This document shows, in pieces, positions 31,931-41,880 of a DNA stretch of 64,000 bases. Source of the stretch: Tenrec ecaudatus (lineage: Eukaryota; Chordata; Mammalia; Afrosoricida; Tenrecidae); assembly GCF_050624435.1 (NCBI RefSeq), contig NC_134535.1, positions 130,810,731-130,874,730 on the forward strand. The letters are read 5' to 3'. The notes beneath the pieces were generated by a model, which saw only the letters and a list, made by a program, of their open reading frames with translations, was not told the origin of the DNA and searched no databases. The position numbers and the translations under genes are program-made. How positions within the stretch are numbered: the stretch's first letter is position 1; each line of letters opens with the position of its first letter.

Positions 31931-32905
31931 GCCTCAAAGTTGGTGGGGCTGGAGGTGGAGACCACACTTGTCCAGGATCAGCATGAGGAGGCGTTTCAGT
32001 AAACCCAAGCTGGTTCACCATGTGAGCACGTGTTCTCCGTGTGTCAAAGTCCTGCCTGGTTTCCTGTGTTTGGGCGGGGTCTGAGCCAGCCAGTCCCATC
32101 CACAGGCCATCCGCAGTCCTAGGAAGCACATGTCTGAGAAGGAATCCAAGGACCGAGAGTCCGTCGGGTTGTTAAGGGATGTTGTTGCTACAGACAGAGT
32201 TGGCTGGTTATGTAAACCCTTCCTTGCTCGCTTTTGGTAAATTAGCAGCCCAAGTGCTGTATAAATATTTCATATTGTTGTCAGCATCAGTAATAACAAG
32301 AATCCTGTTGGAGCTCTTTGCTTCTTCAAAGCATCGTTAGCTCCCGATACCCTGGTTTCTTGCCTTGGCTTCCAAGCAGGGTCAGTGGGAGCTCAGAGCT
32401 TGTACCCTCCGAGGACAGCCCTGGGAATCGCCTGTCCTCCCCAGACCCCCAAGACCCAGAAACACGGGTTTGAATCCCAGACCCCTTCAGACTTGCTTGG
32501 TGAGACCCGCTTCTCCTCTGTTGGGTCTCTCCGACTAAATAAGGGGATGGGAGGACTGCCGAGGTTTCTTCACCATCTTCCAGGCCCAGGACCAGCAGGC
32601 AACTCGTCAAACCTTGGAAACCATCGGCGGGGATGGTTTTGATGGTGATGTAATTAGTGCATGCTTGCGGAGCCAATTTGGGCAGAATCTAGGGTGTTTG
32701 GGTGCCAAGTCCGTTTCTATCACATCCTCCCTGTGAAGCCCATAGAACGGAAGTTTTCCTCCCTTTCTGGAAAGAATTAGTGTAACAGAGTGCTGCTTAG
32801 TTGCCACGCAAATGTAGAATTTCCTTGCCCAGAAAGGTCAAGTCGCTTTCAAAGGGACAAGGATCTGTGTACTTGGCTCTCCTGTAGGGAGAAAATTCTA
32901 ATACC

Positions 32906-32908
<3 letters not shown>
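31931..32908. other. Repeat-poor intronic stretch
   Basis: No repeat recognised. An AT-rich island at about 32,195-32,320 (TGTAAACCC, TAAATTAGCAGCC, TATAAATATTTCATATTGTTG) stands out from GC-richer surroundings and could be a conserved element. Confidence 0.4.

Positions 32909-32957
<49 letters not shown>
32909..32957. repeat. (TG)n microsatellite, about 24 repeats
   Basis: Pure TG run. Confidence 0.95.
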
Positions 32958-32958
<1 letters not shown>

Positions 32959-33221
32959 GGCGGGGGGCATGTTCTGAGTCCCTAGAAAATGCATTTTCAC
33001 AGACTGGAGATGGAGAACATGGTTTATTTTTCAGGGAGCTTAGCAGCTTTCAAGCTCTCGTCAATAAGTTACATCACCTTCTGGACTTACAGCCTACCAG
33101 ATTGACATCCCAGTCCCGAAGTAAAATTGGAATTTAAACCTGGACACTAGAGTGTTCTCTCCATCTCTCTTAACACAGACGCGCAAGCACGCAGATTCAT
33201 CAAGTCAGTGTGGTGGGGGAG

Positions 33222-33420
33222 CCGTGCCCGGTGGTATGGCAGAGAATATACGCTGCCCTTAGCCATCAGTCGGTGGTTTGAACCCACCAGCTGCTCCGAG
33301 GGAGAAACACGAGGCCGTCTGCCCCCGTGAAGATGTCCAGTCTGGGAAGCTCTGGGAGGCAGTTTTACTGTGCCTCATAGGGCTGTTATGAGTAAGAATC
33401 AACTGACCAGAAGTGGGTTG
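33222..33420 (+). repeat. AfroSINE
   Basis: GCCGTGCCCGGTGGTATGGC, CGGTGGTTTGAACCCACCAGC, TGAGTAAGAATCAACTGACC. Confidence 0.85.
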
Positions 33421-34069
33421 TGGTAGGTTGTAGAAAGAAAATTGAACTGGGATACCAGCACTGTCTCCGGTGGATGGCATCCCTGGATCTCAGAGCCTGT
33501 GTGGAAATTGTAGCTCCTTTTCTTGGGAGTGTTTGTCTGGGCCTTGTCTGAAAAAGAAAGGTGGACCACCTGTGGTTCTCCAATGGGGAGTGTGACTCGG
33601 TTGTAAACCTCTTGGGGATCTAATAGACTCCAGCACATCGATGGTTAAATTTTCTCCTATAATTTTCCTACCTGTTCCAGAGATGACAGACACTGTTTGG
33701 AAAGTAAGTGGGACATTGTACAAATCTCTCTGAGAAAAGAGGTGAGTTGTCTGTGCCCTTCCCTGATTCGTGCCGGCTGCCTCAGAGTACTTGGGCCTTC
33801 TGATCCCAGCGGGCAGGCTGTGGTTACACTTAAGCACCAAATGATGGGCACCAGAAGGAAGCCTTATGTGCCAGAGTCCCTCCTTCCACCCAAAGCTGAG
33901 CCTCCCCAGCCTGGCTGATCCCTGCCAGAGCCTCAGAGCACACGGGACACCCCCACCCCCACCCCAGCCCACATGGGAGTAGCTCAGCCAACCCAGACCC
34001 ACACTTGAGCCCTTTCCTGCACTCCCCCCAGTGGGCAGCAGAGGAAGCAGGTTTGGATAGGCTAGAAAT
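33421..34069. other. Unassigned intronic sequence
   Basis: No named repeat. A 170-codon antisense open frame shows no recognisable features. Confidence 0.4.
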
Positions 34070-34268
34070 CAGTGGTTCTCAACCTTCCTCATGCCGCGAC
34101 CCTTTCATACAGTCCCTTGTTGTGGTGACCCCCTCAACCATAATATGATTTTCCTTGCTAATTCATCACTGTCATTTTGCTACTGTTATGAACCAGGCGA
34201 CCCTTGTGAAAGTGTCGTTCGACACCCCCCCCCCAAAGGGGTCGTGACCCACAGGTTGAGAACTGCTG
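34070..34268 (+). mobile_element. SPIN-type non-autonomous hAT (short form)
   Basis: Both termini are present: CAGTGGTTCTCAACCTTCC at the left and ACAGGTTGAGAACTGCTG at the right, near-perfect inverted repeats. ATGCCGCGACCCTTTCATAC, TTGCTACTGTTATGAACC and CCAAAGGGGTCGTGACCC match the SPIN non-autonomous consensus. The AT-rich middle of the longer form is deleted. No target duplication is clear. Confidence 0.85.
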
Positions 34269-35611
34269 GACTCGATGATCTACCCACAGTCACCCAGCTG
34301 TGAAGGATGAAATCAGTTTCCCTCCTTGTACCAGCAGAGAACTAGGCTTACAGTGATGTCCATGCTCCTAGCACTGGCTTAGCTGAGGGGAAGAGAGCCA
34401 CCCCACAGGGGACATCTTTCCCAAAGTCCTGGGAGTCTTCCTTGGGCCCCACTGAGCTCAACTCCCAGCAGCTCTCAGGAATGGCCACAGGAAGCAAGGG
34501 GTGGCTGCAGCTGGGGGAAGGGCTGCTCTGAGGAGCATGTGCTCTGCTCAGTCCCCCTCACGGGGCCAGGGACCGGGGAAGCAGCACTGTTGGGTCCCTA
34601 TATCCTGAGTCAAGCCTGGTAGGCAGCAGGTAGCTCAGGCCAACTCTGAGCCCTGAGGACATTGCAGAGGGAGACCTTACAGCCCTGTCCCTTCACACCT
34701 ACCCATGCCAGGGAAAGCACACTCTGGTCCCTCAGGACGGACGTGCTCCCACCCAGAGCCTCCTCCCCAAGCTGAGTCCCCAATCCAAGTGGGGAGGCCC
34801 ACTGCGCTCCAAGCGCCTCCCATTTCTGCCTGGCTCACCTAGAGACTGAGGTTTGGAAGCTTTCTCCTGGGCTCTGAGGGACGCGGTCACCCAGTCCTGA
34901 CTTGCTCCAATTTCTGCCTGGCACTATCATCTGGCCATTGCCTGGGCCTCCTCTGAGTGGGTGGTGGAGCAGGGAAGTCCTGCGGCAGATGTGACTGACC
35001 CAGCTCTGTACCAGAGAGGGTCAGAGCAGACCAGACTGGGGAGGAGCCGCCGCCACCTTGCCACCTTGGGGTCTGTGTCTAGGGCAGCAGCGTTTGCCTG
35101 GTACGCCCACGGCCTCAGGGCCCGAGACAGGAGTGCTGTTTGCCAAGAGGCAGCTCAAACTCGGTTTCCCTGGGCAGAGGGGACCCAGAAGGTGTGTCTG
35201 AGGGAAGGGAAGGGGGGAGGCTGAGGGCAAAGAGTGGGTCCCACTGTTCCTGGGGCCACCAGAGCAAGTGGGCTTCTCCATGAGCCAGCCACCAGAGCAG
35301 AGACTCGGGGGGCAGGCCCAGCCCCACGGCTAGCTCAGCAGGGCCTTCCACGGCATGACGGAGCCTCCGAGAGCCTGGGCGGAATGACCTGCCAGGCTTT
35401 TGCCAAAGCCAGACCCGGGGGCTGCGGAGAGCCCTGTAGGACGCATGTTGTGGTGGGGTGGTGGGCGGGAGGAGGTGGCCAAGTGCATTCCGAAGCACGG
35501 CACCCACCAGGGGCCGATTAGACCTGCACCCTCGGGGTTCCAGCCTCTCATCTTTTCGGGAGCAGTTTTCCAGGGCTTCGCTGCTGTGGGGCTGCTCAGG
35601 CTCCCAACGCT
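34269..35611. other. Repeat-poor, GC-rich intronic stretch
   Basis: About 1.3 kb with no recognised repeat. Local CpG enrichment near 35.0-35.5 kb is well below that of the promoter island. Confidence 0.4.
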
Positions 35612-36115
35612 CACTGCCATCCAGCCGATTCTGATGCACAGTGGCCTTCTTGGACAGAGTGGAACCGCCCTTGTGCATGTCCACGACTGTAGCTTTTTTT
35701 TTTTTCACTTGTAAAATAGCAAAAATGTATTTTGTTACTGGATTGAACAATTGATTTTATCCTCTATGTGATCGTTCTTGAAGGAAAGGATTCAGTTTCT
35801 CTCTCTTTTTTAGAAATCATTTTATTGGTGAGGGGACAGTCCATCATTCAATGGTGTCGAGCACAGTTGTACCTATGTTGCCATCATCATTTCCAAAACT
35901 CTTTCTACTTGAGCCCTTGCTATCAGCTCCTCATTTTCCCTCTGCCTCCCTCCTCCCACCCTCGTGAACTCTTGATCAATTATACAGTATTATTGTTACC
36001 CGGTGTCTTACACTGTCGTTGCAAGACTGCAACTCCTTAAGGAAGAGCTGGTGGTTGAATGTCTGACCTTGCAGTTAGCAGCCCAACGCATTACCCTCTA
36101 TGCCACCAGGGCGCC
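35612..36115 (-). repeat. AfroSINE (antisense) split by an L1
   Basis: Left part to about 35,690 (TCACTGCCATCCAGCCGATTC, CATGTCCACGACTGTAGC), right part from 36,019 (CAAGACTGCAACTCCTTAAGG to TGCCACCAGGGCGCC). CGACTGTAGC and AGACTGCAAC at the junctions suggest a duplicated site. Confidence 0.7.
35808..36018 (-). mobile_element. L1 3' UTR inside an AfroSINE
   Basis: AAATCATTTTATTGGTGAGG, TGTTGCCATCATCATTTCC, TTGAGCCCTTGCTATCAGC, GTCTTACACTGTCGTTGC. The stretch 35,695-35,807 is a T-rich tract and AT-rich filler of unclear origin, possibly a 3'-transduced segment or older tail. Confidence 0.75.
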
Positions 36116-37107
36116 TTCGGGGAGCACTGTGCACGTCCAGTATTCAGACAGGCCTGAGGGGGAAGGCTGTGTGTCTGTGGACCATTCCAAAAGTGGGCAG
36201 GGGCAGATTTGGGCTTGATTTCTGCACGCTCACCCTTGGGCTTCACCGTAGCCACTTCCACCCAGGATGGGGCAGCCAATCTGCTCCGAGAGCCCTATTC
36301 CAGTTGTTCCCTGGTGACATGTCATTGTGGAGGGGGTAGAGGCCATGTCCCGGAAGACATGAGAGTGACCTAGTCGAAGGCTACACAAGCCAAGTTCAAC
36401 TAGCAGAGGTATACCTGAACCCTTGTGGATCAAGCAAATGGGAAATCCCACCTGATGGCTCTGTGTTGGGACATGGCAGTGGGGCCCGAGATCTCACCGA
36501 CCTCCCACTGCCTTCCAAAGAAGCTACAGGGAAATACAGAGGAGACGCCCCCTGCCTGGCCTGACGAGCAACCAATGAAATGATCCAGAAATCAGAAAGG
36601 ATCTACAGGAGAAACCTGTGTGCCCCACCAGCCGTGCCAAGGGCTTCCACAGGGGTAGAGAGCCAGGCAGAACCTGCTGGAGCTCCTACCCGTACCGCCC
36701 ACCTTCTGACCCGGCATCCACACACCGAGACCAGAAGGACTAGGTGGTGCCTGGGACCACATTAAGCCAACTGCCCTGAAGGGATCATGAAATAGTCCTG
36801 GTGAAAGTGGGGGGGTGGGGTTGTGGGACCAAATTCCAAATAAAAAAGACCAGGCTTCCTGGACTGATAGAAGCAGGTGGAACCCCCAGGATTATGGACC
36901 TTCACACCGCCCTTGAAGCCTGGAAAGACACTCACCCCTGGGCTCAATTTTCAGCCCAACAGACAGGACCCCTAGGAGGACAATAGCCAAGGGGCACACC
37001 CTCCTTAGAAAGGCAGCCATTTGAATTCCAAAGGATGCATTTCACCAGGTCAGAAGGAGGAGGAAAGCAGCAAGAATGGAAGGGGAAACGGATGAGTGGT
37101 GTTAGGC
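36116..37107. other. Unassigned intronic sequence
   Basis: About 1 kb without recognised repeats. AATCCAGAAATC..GGAAACC-type motifs do not resolve into a family. Confidence 0.4.
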
Positions 37108-38104
37108 CAGCGGTTCCCCACCTGTGGGTCCAGACCCTGTTGGGGTCCCCTAAGACCACCAGAAAACACAAGACACCTGTTCCTCTTATCATCTCCAGGT
37201 GGGTCCGCCCACATGCAGATATGCCCACCTACGAGTACCCGGCATGAAGACTGTCACTCATGCTACACCATGCTTCAAGACAAACTTTCATTTATTTGTC
37301 ATTAGAAATAAATATTTCACAATATAATTTCATATTGTTTTTGTGATTAATCACTATGCTTGAATTATGTTCACTTTATAACAATGAAAATACACCCTGC
37401 CTATCAGATATTTACATGATGATTCCTAACTGTAGCAAAATGACAGTTATGAAGTAGCAACGAAAATAATATTATGGAACCACCAGGAAAAAATGGCAAC
37501 CTGATAGGACTCACCCTTCTGGAGCTCCTGCTGCCAGATCAGAAAATTGGGAGTCCAGAGGATGTACATTGGTACAGATAGCAATGGGAAACACAGGGAA
37601 TCCAGGACAGATGACTCCTTCAGGACCAGTGGTGAGAGTGGCGATGCCTGGAGGATGGAGAGAATGTGGGGTGGAAAGGGGGAACCTACCTATAGCCTCC
37701 TCTCTGGGGGAGGGACAGCAGAGAAGAGGGCGGGGGGAGACATCAGACAGCATAATATATGACAAAATAATAATAATTTATGAATGATGAAGGGTTCATG
37801 AGGGAAGGGAGAAGGGGAGGGAGGGGGGAAATGAGCAACCAATGTTAAGGGCTGAAGTCGAAGGCAAATGTTTTGAGAATGATGATGGCAACAAATGTAC
37901 ATATGTGCTTGACACAATGGATGGATGGATGGATTGTGATAAGAATTGTACGAGCCCCCAATAAAATGATTTGAAAAAAATAAAAATAAAATCCAGGATC
38001 GGTAAAAAAAAAATAAAGGAAGAAGACAATGTTATGGTTGGGGTCACCACCACTTGAGGAGCTGTCTGAAAGGTTTGCAGCATTAGGAAGGTTGAGAATC
38101 ACTG
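37108..38104 (-). mobile_element. SPIN-type hAT with L1 insertion
   Basis: Left terminus CAGCGGTTCCCCACCTGTGGG, right terminus GGTTGAGAATCACTG. The SPIN interior is well kept: ATTGTTTTTGTGATTAATCAC, ATCAGATATTTACATGATG, AGTTATGAAGTAGCAACG, TTGGGGTCACCACC. A perfect 8-bp target duplication TGTTAGGC flanks the whole unit (37,100-37,107 and 38,105-38,112), the hAT hallmark. Removing the L1 at 37,478-38,027 leaves a roughly 440-bp non-autonomous SPIN. SPIN elements are known for horizontal transfer among tetrapods. Confidence 0.9.
37478..38027 (+). mobile_element. L1 3' end inserted into SPIN, with a second A-tract
   Basis: Truncated L1 (TTGGTACAGATAGCAATGGG, GAATCCAGGACAGATGACTCC, GGGTTCATGAGGGAAGGG, TTGACACAATGGATGGATGG) ending CCCCCAATAAAATGATTTG plus an A-rich tail. 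A further 17-bp non-L1 segment and a second A-tract follow. The 10-bp duplication AATATTATGG / AATGTTATGG (37,468-37,477 and 38,028-38,037, one mismatch) marks the insertion. Confidence 0.85.
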
Positions 38105-38224
38105 TGTTAGGCTAATGTTCTGGGGATGCCTACAGTCAGTAGCATCACACAAAATGTGTATGAATTGTCTAATGGAAAATAGATTGCTCTGTAAACCTTC
38201 ACCCAATTCATAATAGAAATGTAA

Positions 38225-39285
38225 AAATAATAATAATTAAAAGCAGGTGTTAAAACAGAAACTTGTACATGAATTCAGCAAGCAGTCCTGTTCAAAATAG
38301 CCCAAAGGTAGATATGTTAGTCCAGGTAGACTGGAGAAACGCATTCATAGACACTCACATGTGTATAAGAAAGAGCTTTATAGACAAGAGCAATTATGTA
38401 TTGAGAAAACATCCCAGCCCAGTTCAGATCAAGTCCATAAGTTCGATATTGGCCCATATGTCTGATACCAGTCTATAAAGTCCTCTTCAGACTCACACAG
38501 CACATGCAATGGCACTAAATGCAGGAAGATCATGGACTGGTGGGTGGAAAATCTTGTGGAGCCAGTGGCGGTGGAAGCATCTCAGCGCTGGCGTGGGTCT
38601 CCACGTGGCTCCTCCAGCTCCATGGCTTTGGCTCCATCAGCGCAGTTCCATGTGGCTTGTCAGCAGGAATATGAAGCAGAGAGTGTGTCTGGTCTCCAGG
38701 GAGCTAGTTATCTCCTTCACACCTCCAAATGAGGTCATCAAGCTGCAACCTGATTGACAGGCTAGACTCCACCCCTTCGCTCAAGTTGACAGTAGATCAT
38801 TATGTAACTGCCACAGTAGAACTGAAAGGTTCACCAACGGATGAATGACTCTACACAATGTGGTACCCCTGTAGAGTGTTTTGCAACTATATATATGTAA
38901 ACACATACATATACATATACATATATATTTAATGACGTACTGATACATGCTATAGCATGGCTGAACCTTAAGAAAACCATGCCAAGAGAAAGAAGCCAGG
39001 CTCAAAAGACCATGCATTGTATGGTTCCATTTAAATGAAATTCATAGAATAGGAAAACAGAGACAGGAAGCCAATTAATGGTGACAGGGGGCTGGGGAGG
39101 GGGAGGGCGGAGAGTGCCACTTAAGTGGAGTAGGGTTTCCATGTGGGGTGGTGACCAAGTTCTCAAGCTGGATCGTGGTGATGCTTGTCCGACTTTGGGG
39201 GTGTGCTCTCGCCGAATTGCCCACCTTTGAGATGGTTGTAATAGTGAAGTGTGTTTTGCGCATTTTACCACAATAAAGGAGAAAG
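38225..39285 (+). mobile_element. Old L1M 3' end, split by an LTR
   Basis: Left part CCTGTTCAAAATAGCCCAAAGG. After the LTR it continues CACCAACGGATGAATGACTC, GTACTGATACATGCTATAGC, AAGAAGCCAGGCTCAAAAGAC, GACAGGGGGCTGGGGAGGG, ending TTTTACCACAATAAAGGAG. This is the conserved mammalian L1 3' end and is older than both the LTR and the L1 family with the AATAAAATGATTT end. Confidence 0.8.
38313..38815 (-). mobile_element. Solo LTR, MaLR-like family A (antisense), in L1M
   Basis: Full length with a perfect 5-bp duplication GTAGA (38,308-38,312 and 38,816-38,820). The duplicated bases are part of the old L1 sequence (AAAGGTAGA), so the exact pre-insertion site can be read. Confidence 0.9.
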
Positions 39286-39770
39286 CTGGGGGTTGGGGTG
39301 GGGCCAGGTTGAGGTCAGCAGAAGCTGGGCCGCCGGTCAAATGAAAGACGTCTTGGGTGATCTCAGAGGTCACTCTGCTTCTAAGAGTGCCCTGTGGGGC
39401 TGTGTTCCCCTGGTGCTCATCTTGACGGTGGCGAGGCCGACAGCTGCACCTTGCTCTGAGAGAGTGCCGGGATCTTAGGGTTCCTCGGTGCTTCCCGCAC
39501 TGGGGAGAGAATGAATGAAGACAGGAAGTTGAATAGAGGGCAGGAGGTGGGGACCTTAAATCATGCCTTCAACAGAGAAACTATGCTCTATCTGTGTGAT
39601 GCATTGGGCTTTTAGAAAGAGGGATGCTACACGATTCTTTGAAAGAAGATGCTTCTGAACAGCCTGCTTTCTCTGCCCTGGAAGGTTGCATTGAGTCAGG
39701 ATCATCGTGGTGGCCATTGGTCTGGGTGTCCTTGTTGGGTGTCCTCAGTTCCTTGGTGATTTTCACATGG
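39286..39770. other. Unassigned intronic sequence
   Basis: No repeat recognised. Sequence right of about 39,770 vaguely resembles a mammalian LTR (AACCCTACTTCCAAATGGGATG) but is too decayed to call. Confidence 0.35.
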
Positions 39771-39929
39771 CATCTCTGTTCCCCATTCACACTTCCTGTC
39801 TCTCTGTCTGCCCTGCACCTGATAGCTCAGAAGTGATTGGGCTGAGGACACACCTATTTATAGGGGCTCACGAGTACATCAGAGAAAACCCTACTTCCAA
39901 ATGGGATGACGGTCACAGTTGGGGACGGT

Positions 39930-40185
39930 TGGGATCCCAGCCCTGCCAGTCCTGCTCCGTCCTCACAAACATTCTTAATGTCTGAGCCCATAGTTGCAGC
40001 CACTGCGTCAGTCCATCTTGGCCGGGGGCCTCCTGTGTCCCCCTGCCCCTCCGCTTGACCAGGCATAATGTCCTTTCCCAGGGACGGGTCTCTCCTGACA
40101 ACATGTCCAAAGGACATGAGACAAAGGCTCATCCCACCATCCTTGCCTCTAAGGAACACGCTGACTGTACTTCTTCCAAGACACA
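39930..40185 (-). mobile_element. RTE LINE 3' fragment (antisense)
   Basis: On the complement the frame reads FGHVVRRDPSLGKDIMPGQAE and DAVAATMGSDIK, the conserved C-terminal region of the RTE polyprotein. A 194-codon frame spans it by chance extension at both ends. Confidence 0.75.
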
Positions 40186-40304
40186 TATTCCTGTGGGGGT
40201 GGGGGTGGGGATGGGCACAATGGGAGCCTAAATTAGAGCAGTAGTGGTGTGGAGAATGGGTGGGTGGATCCCCGGGATGTTCATTGAGGAGCCGTGCAGG
40301 AGGT

Positions 40305-40705
40305 TGTCTTGACTCAGAGTGACTCCGTGTGACACGGTCGAATGGTCCCCTGGAGCTTCCTAGGCTGCCATTATTATGGGAGCAGATTGCCCGGCTTCTC
40401 CCACAGAATAGCCAGCCTTTGGGCTCGCAGCCAAACACGGCCCATTACAGCCATCTGCAGCAGAAAGACGGGCAGTCTGCTCCGCTTCCATAAAGATGAC
40501 AGCCAGGGGAACTCGAGGGCATGGCTCTGTAGGGCCACTATGAGCTGGAATCTACTGGACAAGAGTGAGTGAGACTTGACTGCTTATGAAGAAGCTGGTG
40601 GCTTCAAATCTACCCAATGGCTCCAGCCAAGAAAATCCTACGGGGGCAGCTCTGCTCTGTCCCAGGGGTTGATGGGAGCTGAAATGGACTCACTGGCAGC
40701 GAGCA
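40305..40705. repeat. Cluster of three AfroSINE pieces
   Basis: Antisense piece 40,305-40,440 (GAGCTTCCTAGGCTGCC), sense piece 40,460-40,570 (CTGCTCCGCTTCCATAAAG, CTATGAGCTGGAATCTACTGG) and sense piece 40,575-40,705 (GGTGGCTTCAAATCTACCC, GAAATGGACTCACTGGCAGC). Confidence 0.65.
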
Positions 40706-40924
40706 CAGGAACTGAGTGGAGCTAGAGAATTCTTTTTTCCTTTCCTCGTGACTAAGCCATTGTTCGGAGAAGACTGGTTGTAGTAAACCCAACGGGGCAG
40801 CGGCCCCTAAGAGCCAAGCCGCTCATTGCCGGTCACGGCACTGTCCAGGGTCGGCAGGCAGCTCTGCTCCATGAGTCACCCAGGCTCCAGGCACTGCCAG
40901 TTTGTTTCTCCACCGTCCTCACGC

Positions 40925-41110
40925 CAGTGGTTCTGCAAGTGTGGGCCTCAGTCACCATCAGCATCCCCACCCCCGGGAACTTGCTGGAAAGGCAATTCTC
41001 CAGCCCTATCCCAGACCTAGAGAATCAGAATCTCGGGGCGTGGGTGCAGCAGTCTGTTTTTGAAAATGCTCCAGGTGATTCTATGCACCCCTAAAGTTTC
41101 AGAGCCGTTG
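40925..41110 (+). mobile_element. MER5A (hAT-Charlie)
   Basis: CAGTGGTTCTGCAAGTGTGGG, CACCATCAGCATCCCCACC, GGAACTTGCTGGAAAGGCAA, CCAGACCTAGAGAATCAGAA, CTCCAGGTGATTCTATGCAC and CCTAAAGTTTCAGAGCCGTTG give near-complete MER5A with both termini. Confidence 0.8.
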
Positions 41111-41339
41111 CTCTGAGATGCTGGCTTTGTCTCCATGGTTGAAGCTGGACTTCAGACACATCTGCGTGCCAGCTCCCAGGAAGGGTAAAGGTGGTGGGGT
41201 GTATAGGAGCCACGGTTGAAAGTCCGGCCCTGGTAGTGACCCCATGGGCAAGGACCACGACACAGCTGGGCCAAGCTGCTTGCAGGGCTAAGAGATGCCC
41301 TTGCCTAGTCACTGTAATGGAAGAAAGAGAGCAACCATC

Positions 41340-41530
41340 TGGGAGTGCTGTGTGTGAAGGGCATGGGGCTACCACCACAAGGTCGGGGGTTCAAGCCCGC
41401 CAGCCACTCCATGAGTGGAAGGGGTCTGCTTCCATAAAGATTCAGTTTCCCAAACCCTATGGCGCACTCCCAGTCTGCCCTTCAGGCTTGCTGTGAGTCA
41501 GCATCGACTCGACGGTGGGCAGTGGGTGGG
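41340..41530 (+). repeat. AfroSINE
   Basis: Head decayed. CCACAAGGTCGGGGGTTCAAG, CCAAACCCTATGGCGCACTCC and a well-kept tail GTGAGTCAGCATCGACTCGA. Confidence 0.9.
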
Positions 41531-41711
41531 TGAGCAGTTTCACCTGCCTTAGGAAGAAAACTTAAATTTTCATACCACCCCCATCCTCTTAGAACGTAGG
41601 GAGGATGAAACGGGGTGATGTCTACCTGGAAGTGGGTGTGAAGGCTTAGGTAGCTCAAAGAATCCACGAGGGTTCGTTTCATTTTGTTTTGTTTCCAGTG
41701 TACCAACCAAA

Positions 41712-41880
41712 AGACCAAAGTCACTGCCACTGAGTCTGTGCTGACTCACAGTGACCCCCCAGAGAATTTCCAAGATGGTAGCTATTTACAGGAGTAGAAA
41801 TCCCAGTCTTTCTCCCATGGAGCTGCTGGTGGTTTTGAACTGCCAACCAGGTGGATCATAACCCCTATACCTGCAGGTGT
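41712..41880 (-). repeat. AfroSINE (antisense)
   Basis: TCACTGCCACTGAGTCTGTGC, GAGCTGCTGGTGGTTTTGAAC, ATCATAACCCCTATACC. Confidence 0.85.

Noticed and set aside
34900..35530. Second CpG island or alternative promoter
   Set aside because: CpGs are scattered at much lower density than at 16.3-16.8 kb, with no GC-box cluster or donor nearby.
35115..35750. 211-codon antisense frame
   Set aside because: Runs through GC-rich unique DNA into a SINE and a poly-T tract; no domain or conserved motif.
39854..40438. 194-codon antisense frame
   Set aside because: Its recognisable part is the RTE C-terminal remnant; the rest is chance extension through SINE sequence.
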